Shown: in pieces, positions 57,301 to 64,000 of the stretch
Layout of the letters: every line of letters begins with the position of its first letter
Numbering within the stretch: position 1 is the first letter of the stretch
Source of the DNA: Tricholomella constricta
Lineage: Eukaryota > Basidiomycota > Agaricomycetes > Agaricales > Lyophyllaceae
Direction: 5' to 3'
DNA length: 64,000 nt
Assembly (NCBI GenBank): GCA_013368375.1
Contig: JAACJP010000004.1
Span: forward strand, 1,550,001 to 1,614,000
Made by a program: the position numbers and the translations under genes
The notes under the pieces: generated by a model
The model's database searches: none
What the model saw: the letters and a program-made list of their open reading frames with translations, nothing else
Told to the model about the DNA's origin: nothing

Positions 57301-59478
57301 GCAGGTTTTGTCTTATCGCGACTTCTCTGACTCCATTCACTATCGTCCTCGCCTGCCCTCGTCCACCTCCGAGGACAACGAACTTTTCGAACGCATTACC
57401 ACTCCTTATAGTGCCTCGGCTTTCGCTCGCTTCCTCCAAAAACATGATCTCGAATCTTTCTATCCCCTGCTTGTCTCAAACCTCTCACACGGTTTCCCTC
57501 TTGGCACGCTTCCCAAACTTAAAAGTTCAGTCGTTATCAAAAATCACCCATCGGTCGACGTGCATCCCCAGGCCGTCGCCGACTACCTCGAGACCGAAAT
57601 AAGACTCGGCCGTATGTCGGGTCCCTACACTCTTGCAGAGGTTGAACGCATTATGCGTGGTCCCGTCTACTGTTCTCCATTCATTGTCGCCGAACAGGAT
57701 GCGGGCCCGAACCTCCCTCCAAAACTTCGCGTGTGTCGCAATCTTTCGAAGGCTGACCCTCTCTCGGGTACGCCTTCGGTCAACAGCTTCATTTCAAAGG
57801 AAGACTTTCCAACACGTTTTGACATGGCTTTCCGTGTCGCTGACGAGGCAAGTTCTTTCTCCTCTTTTTAAATTCTTGACGGACACTTCTTTTCCCAAAT
57901 TCTATACTCTCTATACTCTCTAGAGCGTGCCCTCGCACGCTCTCATCTCTATGCTCTCTCAGGCGTATCTTCGCCTTTCTATGCTCTCTCGAGCGAGCCC
58001 TCGCACGCTCTTATCTCCATGCTCTCTCAGGCGTATTATCGCCTCATGCTATCTCGAGCGTATCTCTGCTCCCAGCTCTATAAAATCTCATTCTCTGTCG
58101 AGCGTCTCTCCGTTCGCTCCAAACTCTATGCTCTCTCCTATTCTACTTTTCTCCTGAAGTCTTCTCGTCCATATCTTCCTATGACTCCTACTCAATCTTT
58201 TTCTCCTTACTCACGACTTCTTGCAGGTCGCTCGTGCCCCTCCGGGCACAGAGGCCATGTCGTTCGACATAAAGACTTTCCATCGTACCTGCCTGCTTTG
58301 CCCGACCATAAACCTTTTCTCGTCGTCTCGTTCAAAGGCGCGTTCTATATTGATCATGTCCATCCTTTCGGTGCGCGCCCGGCTAGCAGCAACTCGGGCC
58401 AAATTTCAAACGCCTCCATAGACATTTGGTATGCTGAGGCTCGACCTTCCTCTTTGTTCTTGAAATACGAGGACGATATCGAAGCGTTCCGATATCCGGT
58501 CGAGCAGGGACCTTTCCGCAATGGCTCCTACTACTACGCTCATGACAAGGACTCCATTATGAAATTAATCGGTGACCTGAATGTCCCGTGGCATCCCGAG
58601 AAGACTGACCCTTGCTTCTCGACTCATTTCACTTACATCGGTTTTTCGTGGGATCTCGAAGCGCGCACCGTCTCCTTACCTGAGAAGAAGCGTTTGAAAT
58701 ATCTCAACCGCGTCTCGAGCATGTTAGAAGCTCATTCCTCTCGACAATCTACCTTCAACCTCCGAGACATTCAAGTGATCCACGGTACACTCGTTCACGT
58801 CTCCTTCGTGTATCCCGAAGGCTCTTCTCATCTTCCTCCCCTTTCAAATTTCATGTCCGGTTAGCCTGTCGTTTCGTCTTTTATCTTACTCCTCATTTTC
58901 CGACAGGTTATAAGGCCAACACCTTCGTCACTCATCATCTCTCCGATTCAGTCATTCACACTCTTTCGTGGTGGCAAGCCAAACTCAGCAACCCCTCGGG
59001 TTCGCGCCACCTTAAACCCATTCGCGACATCGCTCCGATTGATATCTTCGTCGACGCTTCGACGTCCTGGGGTATAGGCATTATTGTTGGCGGATACTGG
59101 CACGCCTTTAAACTCGTCAAAGACTGGAAACGCCCCAACCATGACATCTGTTGGCTCGAAGCTGTCGCCATCGAACTTGTCGTTTCTTTCTTAGCTCAAC
59201 TCGACTATTCCAACACACACGTCCTCATCCATTCCGACAACTTTGGCGCTATTGGCGCCCACAATAAACATCGATCTCCCAACGTTCCAATAAACCTCTG
59301 CTCCCGTCGAACTTATGCTACTTTCGTCGAATTTCTCATCGTCCCTTCTTATGTTTATGTTGAATCTGAATTGAATCCTGCCGACCCGATCTCGCGTGGG
59401 GCATCGGGTGCTCCCAGAACCTACTTAGCGCGGACCTTTCCTTTACCGCGCGAACTCGACCCTTTCTTCGATGTCTGA
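56771..59478 (+). CDS. DIRS-like element reverse transcriptase-RNase H
   Basis: The frame 56771-57871 overlaps Gag and carries the region preceding the RT core (FAELSTQLSSAVPRVIGPLT, GPVYCSPFIVAEQDAG, FDMAFRVADE). After a repeat-rich intron it resumes at about 58227 with VARAPPGTEAMSFDIKTFHR (palm motif A), FLVVSFKGAFYIDHVHPFGA and KYEDDIEAFRYP at the YxDD position (here YEDD). A second intron (58860-58906) restores G-YKANTFVTHHLSD. The RNase H segment follows: PIDIFVDASTSWGIGI, ICWLEAVAIELVVSFL and HSDNFGAIGAHNKH supply the D-E-D acids. It ends FFDV with TGA at 59476-59478, overlapping the next ATG (59471). The exact pol start is unknown. Confidence 0.7.
57897..58160 (+). repeat. Degenerate tandem repeat within the RT intron
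   Basis: Five or more imperfect units containing TATGCTCTCTC followed by (A/G)(A/G)GCG and TCTCGAGCG-like or GGCGTATCTTCGCC-like words fill most of the presumed intron inside the reverse transcriptase gene. The composition is strongly pyrimidine-rich on this strand. Unit boundaries are loose, so unit length is not stated. Slippage expansion of the intron's polypyrimidine sequence is a likely origin. Confidence 0.7.
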
Positions 59479-60514
59479 CAACCCTTCAAAGTCGGCCCCC
59501 TTTGAGGCCGTCGACATCGGTTTTGGGCTTTTCGCCATGCGAAAAACCCTTCCACGCACTCCGACTGTCGTAAACTCATTGCATCCCTCTCCCACCTTTT
59601 CTCACCTCGAAACCACGACGTCTTCTCCACGAACCACATCCGCCACGGTTGCGCCCGGCCTCTTCGTCATTCCAATGTCTGCGCGTCAGGCTGCAGCCAA
59701 ATCCTTCCCCACTCGTATAGCGCGACCACCAACCACTCAGAACTCATATCAGCCCAGTCCTTATCGCCCTCCGGTGCCGGCGGACCAACGCCTCCTCCTC
59801 TGGACAACACCTCATTCTCAAGTCGCCCACAATGATATTAATTCTCAGCTGCCTCCCGAATTTCAAGTAATGTTCTCCTATCTCCTTTCCCTTCTACCTC
59901 TGATCCCTTCTCAGCCTCTCCTTTATGAGCGCTTTTTCGACTCTCTCTCCACCTCCACGCGCCAATCTTATGGTGCAGGCCTCCTCCGCTTCACCCAATT
60001 TTGCGATCGTCTTCGCATTCCAGAATCGTTACGAATGCCCGCTTCCGACGTCCTCATCTCCGCTTTCGTCGCCGACGCTTCGGGCTCCCATTCTGGAGAA
60101 TGCGTTCGTAATTGGCTCAACGGTTTACGTTGCTGGCACATCTTCAATCGCGCCGAATGGCATGGACGGGATCCCTGGGTACTTCCCTTTCGCAAAACCG
60201 CTGACAAGCTCGGTACCCCTTTCAAACGTCCGCTGCGCAAACCTATTTCTTCGGAACACCTCCTCGCCCTCTATTATCACCTCGATCGCAACTCCCACCG
60301 TGGCGCCGCCATCTGGGCTGCTGCCCTTGCCGCTTTCTGGGGCTGTCGGCGTCTAGGCGAGTTACTGTCAGGGGAACTCCCGTTCACGCCCTCCGACGCT
60401 CTCTGGTCGTCCCCCGACTGCGCACGATCGCTCTCGTCCCGATCCCGATCGCATCCCCGACGCTCCGCCCCCAGCGTTGTGTTCATACTCCTACATACCC
60501 ATACACTCATTTAA
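59471..60514 (+). CDS. DIRS-like tyrosine recombinase, C-terminally truncated
   Basis: The frame begins with ATG 59471 inside the stop of the preceding frame. It contains the SAM-like N-terminal DNA-binding domain (RFFDSLSTSTRQSYGAGLLR, FTQFCDRLRIPESLRMPASD, GECVRNWLNGLRCWHIFNRA). This is followed by the start of the catalytic domain with AAFWGCRRLGELLSGELPF, where the first catalytic Arg (box I) is expected. The downstream K, H-x-x-R and Tyr elements are absent: after about 60370 the sequence becomes a Ser/Arg-rich tail without similarity and stops at 60514. The recombinase would therefore be inactive. An intron leading to distant catalytic exons is unlikely, because gypsy-element sequence begins directly after. 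Confidence 0.7.
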   Translation: MSDNPSKSAPFEAVDIGFGLFAMRKTLPRTPTVVNSLHPSPTFSHLETTTSSPRTTSATVAPGLFVIPMSARQAAAKSFPTRIARPPTTQNSYQPSPYRPPVPADQRLLLWTTPHSQVAHNDINSQLPPEFQVMFSYLLSLLPLIPSQPLLYERFFDSLSTSTRQSYGAGLLRFTQFCDRLRIPESLRMPASDVLISAFVADASGSHSGECVRNWLNGLRCWHIFNRAEWHGRDPWVLPFRKTADKLGTPFKRPLRKPISSEHLLALYYHLDRNSHRGAAIWAAALAAFWGCRRLGELLSGELPFTPSDALWSSPDCARSLSSRSRSHPRRSAPSVVFILLHTHTLI

Positions 60515-61028
60515 TCACCAACCGTCCCCTGACTGCGATCACGTGACCATCCGATTCTTCGGATGAGCACGTGACCGATCACTCCTCAGATGATCACGCG
60601 CCCAACCTCGTGCCTGCACCCTGAGTCACGAGGGTCGGACAGCGTCGGGGACATGTACATACACGCGCCACTGACCCTTCCCTGTCATTACATGTACAGT
60701 ATACCTTAGAGGACCTGCCCTCACGTACATACGTCGTATATAGTCGTTCCCCTGACATCTGGGAATCCTTTAGTCTATTCTCTTCGGATTCCCCCTTGTC
60801 AGGTAGGCCTGCCTTTACTACATTCCTTACTGTACATAATATAACTTCGGATTCCCCCTTGTCAGTGTGATAGCGCTCCACTGTAAGGTTGCCCTAACAG
60901 CAGAATAGACTAATCCCAGAGACCCGACAAGGTTGACGAGTCAAGCCCTCGCGCCGAAACACGTGTTCGCCGCGCGCAGCATTGTCAGACGCCCGTTCGC
61001 TTCGACCGTCGCTAAGTCCCGTCTCGAG
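60515..61028 (+). mobile_element. Probable 5' LTR and leader of the gypsy element
   Basis: Non-coding sequence directly upstream of the gypsy gag. It contains two CACGTG sites (60540-60545, 60568-60573) around a perfect 6-bp hairpin ATCCGA-TTCT-TCGGAT (60550-60565). There is an exact 21-nt direct repeat (60782-60802 and 60845-60865, core CGGATTCCCCCTTGTC) and an imperfect inverted pair (CTGGGAATCCTTTAGTCTATTCT at about 60760; its complement AGAATAGACTAATCCCAG at about 60903-60920). These features suit an LTR promoter/leader. As the 3' LTR is outside the window, LTR ends, primer-binding site and target-site duplication are not assigned. Confidence 0.55.
60782..60865 (+). repeat. 21-nt exact direct repeat pair in LTR region
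   Basis: The same 21 nt, beginning CTTCGG and ending TTGTCAG, occur at 60782-60802 and 60845-60865, 63 nt apart start to start. Exact duplication in a promoter-like region suggests a regulatory repeat or local slippage. Confidence 0.9.
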
Positions 61029-64000
61029 ATGTCGGATCGTGGAACTACAACACTCTCATCGCAAGCTCCCGTGCTCACGCCGGAGCAGCGACTAGAGGGT
61101 CTGGAAACCATGGTATCGGCTCTCACCACCCACCACACCTCCAACTCGGCTAGTATGGACCGTCTGTTCGTTCTTTTCGAATCACTCCTCACACGGAACC
61201 CACCCGCTGCCTCTATAGCAGCAAACGGCTCGTCGGAGTCGCAGTTGGGGGTAACCCCGACACCCGACGAACACCGATCGACGTCGCGCGACGTAGCGGC
61301 GTCGCCCCCGATGTCGCTCCCGCCCATTTTCGATGGATCTCGGTCGGGCGGTCGCGCGTTCCTCAACGCGTGCAAACTGTACATGCTCCTGTGCCCGAGA
61401 CACTTTCCCAATGAGCATGCCCGCGTTGCCTGGGTGCTTTCGTTCATGCAGCATGGTCGTGCTGCTGACTTCGTGGAGCGGGTTTTCCAATGCGCCACAA
61501 TCCAGGAAGCCTTCCCGACCTGGGACGACTTCCAGGCGACCTTCACCACCGAGTTCTGCCCAATGAACGAGGTCGCCAACGCCGCACTTGCGCTCGAGTC
61601 ATCGGCCTATTTTCAGAATGGTCGGACCATCGATGAGTACATCGATTCGTTCCGTTCCCTGCGCCACAAGGCTCGGTACCCCGACGGGCGACACCTCGTC
61701 ATGAAGTTTCGTCGTGGAATGGACCCCCAGCTCTGTCAACGCCTGGGCACCATCACTACTGGGCGACCTCATGATGAGAAGATCGAGGAGTGGCTAGCAA
61801 TGGCGCGCTGGCAGGACTTCATCATGCGAACAGAGGAGGAGTTCCTCGGTTATGCCGACCCCGCACCGACTCCACCGACGGAGGTTTCGGTCAGAGCGCC
61901 AACCGCCGACGACACTTGTCGCCACTTGGAGCAGACTTTGGATCGGTTAATCATGCACCGACAGGTCCGCCAGGAGATGACCACGGCTGACACGACACCG
62001 ACCCCCGTCGTACTGCCCGTTCCGACCTTGCCTAGCACCATCGCACCTCAGCCCATGCTGTCGGTCGGATCGCAGACCAGTCGCCCACTCCCCACGACCA
62101 GTCGGAACCGTTTCGCCCCCCTCTCTGTCGAACCCATGGACGTTCTGGAGGAGACAGCAGCCCCACAGACTCCGTCGGTCGACCCAACGCCCGACCCGAT
62201 CATTAGGTCGCGCCGTGGGCTACCACGCTGGGAGAAGCGCCTACCACGTCGCCTTGTGGTCGCCGCCATCCCTTGCCCCAGATCCCTGTGGTTGGACGTC
62301 AAATTGGAGACCACCGACACTCAGGAGTCGCACGCGATCACTGCACTAGTGGATAGCGGGGCGACCGGCAGCTTCATCAATGCGGCCTTTGTTGAAAAGC
62401 ATAAGCTCACAACGAAGGCGCTCAGTCGGTCGTCCCCGGTGTACAATGTCGACGGAACCCTCAACGAGGCTGGCTCTGTCTCGTGTATTGTGGAGGCAGT
62501 GCTACGGTACGACGGTCACACCGAGCGCGCTATCTTCGGGGTCACCCAGTTAGGCAAACAAGACATGATCCTCGGGTTCAATTGGCTTAAAAACCACAAC
62601 CCCGAGATCGACTGGGCGACCAAGGAGGTAAAGATGAGCCGCTGTCCGACACACTGCGACACCTGCAAGGACGAGGTCAAGGCTGATCGACGCGCACGCA
62701 CCAAGGTGCGCGCAGCAATTCACGCTTGTCGGGCCGACGGCATTCCGACAGTTGAGCCCGACCTGCGTGCCCCGACCAGTCCCTACGTCGAGGACGACTC
62801 GGATGGCGACGAGTTCCTCCCCTACACTCCGATCCTGGAGGAACCCGACCCAGAGTCCGACGACTTCCTGGTGGAAACCTTCCTGAACGGCGATCGCATC
62901 TTTGCGACCGCGATCCACCCGACCCCGACCGCTGAACATATTCGGGCCAGCCAAACGACATCGCAGCGACTTGCGGAAGCGCACGCTGCTAACTCCGTGC
63001 CCAAAACGTTCCGCGACGCCGTACCGACCCACCTCCATGACTTTGAAGATGTCTTCTCCAAAGTCGCGTTCGACGAGCTCCCAGAGCGCAAGCAATGGGA
63101 CCACGCCATCGAACTGGAGCCGGGCGCGTCGCCAACCGGCACGAAGGTCTACCCGCTGTCACCGGCAGAACAGGTCGAACTCGACGCGTTCCTTAAAGAG
63201 AACCTCGAGACAGGTCGCATCCGACCGTCCAAGTCGCCCATGGCGTCGCCGGTCTTCTTCATCAAGAAGAAGGACGGGTCGCTCTGACTGGTACAGGACT
63301 ATCGGACGCTCAACGCGCTTACGGTGAAGAATCGGTACCCGCTGCCCCTCATTAGCAAACTGGTGAACAACCTTCGCGGCGCGCGGTACTTCACCAAGCT
63401 AGACGTCCGATGGGGGTACAACAACGTTCGGATCAAGGAAGGCGACGAGTGGAAGGCAGCGTTTCGGACGAACCGCGGTCTCTTTGAGCCGCTTGTCATG
63501 TTCTTCGGCCTCACAAACAGCCCAGCGACATTCCAGACCATGATGAACGACATCTTCCGCGATCTGATCGCCGAGGGTGTTGTTTGCGTGTACCTCGACG
63601 ATATCTTGATTTACACCAAGACTCTCGAGGAGCACCGTCGGGTCGCGCGACTCGTATTGGACCGACTCCGCGAACATCAGTTGTTCTTAAAACCCGAGAA
63701 ATGCGAGTTCGAACAGACCAAGATCGAGTATCTTGGGCTAATCATCTCGCACGGGCAAGCGGAAATGGACCCAGTCAAGGTCGCTGGAGTGTCGGAATGG
63801 CCGGCGCCGAGGAACAAGAAAGAGGTGCAAGCGTTCTTAGGCTTCACCAATTTCTACCGACGGTTCATCCAGGACTTCTCGCACCACGCCCGACCCCTGT
63901 TCGATCTGACAGGCAAGGACGTCGCCTGGCGCTGGGAAGAATCGGAGCAGTCGGCTTTCCAACTCCTGAAGGAGGCGATCACGTCGGGGCCAGTCCTCAT
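61029..64000 (+). pseudogene. Ty3/gypsy gag-pol, RT interrupted by TGA, runs off window
   Basis: From ATG 61029 (an upstream open stretch lacks ATG) one frame runs to TGA at 63285-63287. Gag core: FLNACKLYMLLCPRHFPNE, VAWVLSFMQHGRAADFVE, TIDEYIDSFRSLRHKARYPD. No CCHC knuckle was seen. Aspartic protease: ITALVDSGATGSFINAAFVE and the hydrophobic MILGFNWL. Reverse transcriptase: ELEPGASPTG, KSPMASPVFFIKKKDGSL directly before the TGA, then in the same frame LVQDYRTLNALTVKNRYPLP, LVMFFGLTNSPATFQTMM, VYLDDILIY (YxDD-type box) and LGFTNFYRRFI. RNase H begins near 63930 and the window ends at 64000 before integrase. The TGA sits between RT motifs, not at a gag/pol junction. It would truncate RT unless read through, so this copy is probably non-autonomous. 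Confidence 0.85.

Larger units (their letters stand above)
55825..60514 (+). mobile_element. DIRS-like (tyrosine-recombinase) retroelement, 3' truncated
   Basis: Three consecutive coding blocks define a DIRS-type retroelement: a Gag-like frame with a Cys/His C-terminus, a reverse transcriptase-RNase H frame, and a tyrosine-recombinase frame in place of a DDE integrase. DIRS elements integrate by recombinase action and lack target-site duplications. The recombinase ends shortly after its first catalytic block, and similarity stops before 60514, where sequence belonging to the neighbouring gypsy element takes over. The element has stop-free frames over most of its length and apparent introns (57849 to about 58226, and 58860-58906), so it looks recent but is not complete. 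Terminal repeats were not identified. Confidence 0.75.

Noticed and set aside
63285..63287. TGA as a programmed gag-pol readthrough stop
   Set aside because: It lies inside the reverse transcriptase domain, far downstream of gag and protease, where such recoding is not expected.
1..64000. tRNA, rRNA or CRISPR features
   Set aside because: No cloverleaf-like A/B-box sequence, rRNA similarity or regularly spaced direct-repeat array was recognised by eye; a tRNAscan or Rfam search would be needed to exclude small RNAs.

Overview
The window is nuclear DNA of a filamentous basidiomycete, most likely an Agaricomycete. Genes are packed on both strands and cut by many short GT-AG introns of about 50-70 nt. 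The gene set fits (RRP5, LSG1, exocyst Sec3 and Sec8, a Mit1-like CHD remodeller, a Zn2Cys6 regulator, an FHA checkpoint kinase), and a DIRS-type and a Ty3/gypsy-type retroelement lie at the right end. There are no operons. Several gene pairs are divergent with start codons about 40-160 bp apart, so shared promoters are likely.

Layout. 1-4094: 3' part of RRP5. 4287-9133: Tea1-like kelch/coiled-coil protein (-). 9392-11725: a small unknown gene (-) and a lipase (+), starts 43 bp apart around a TGACGTCA palindrome. 12118-14042: cytochrome P450 (-). 14279-15549: S-formylglutathione hydrolase (+). 15655-17819: FHA-domain Chk2/Rad53-like kinase (-). 18000-20448: LSG1 (-). 20544-21783: LYR-motif protein (+). 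21807-26513: SEC8 (-). 26601-27783: lipid-droplet hydrolase LDAH (+). 27784-31029: an accessory block with a frame-damaged unknown gene, bounded by a degenerate second copy of the LDAH 3' end. 31030-37758: Mit1-like CHD remodeller. 37916-39064: RNase III-fold/dsRBD protein lacking the catalytic acids. 39255-43555: Rad5/HLTF-like SNF2-RING protein. 43702-45680: Prm10/ThrE-type membrane protein (-). 45837-49352: Zn2Cys6 transcription factor (-). 49938-50814: Yop1/HVA22-type ER-shaping protein (+). 51122-55205: SEC3 (-). 55825-60514: DIRS-like tyrosine-recombinase retroelement, truncated. 60515-64000: start of a Ty3/gypsy element with an in-frame stop in reverse transcriptase.

Themes. Ribosome biogenesis (RRP5, LSG1), polarised growth and exocytosis (Tea1-like, SEC8, SEC3), and chromatin/genome maintenance (Mit1-like, Rad5-like, Chk2-like, RNase III-like) dominate. 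The most unusual observations are two independent 8-nt micro-exons placed exactly in functional motifs (the kinase HRD-K loop and the first cysteine of the zinc cluster), the catalytically dead RNase III-fold gene sitting between two SNF2 ATPases, and the duplicated LDAH tail around a decayed gene. Exon models were built by eye from reading frame, splice signals and family similarity. Several were checked by confirming that the summed exon length is a multiple of three.
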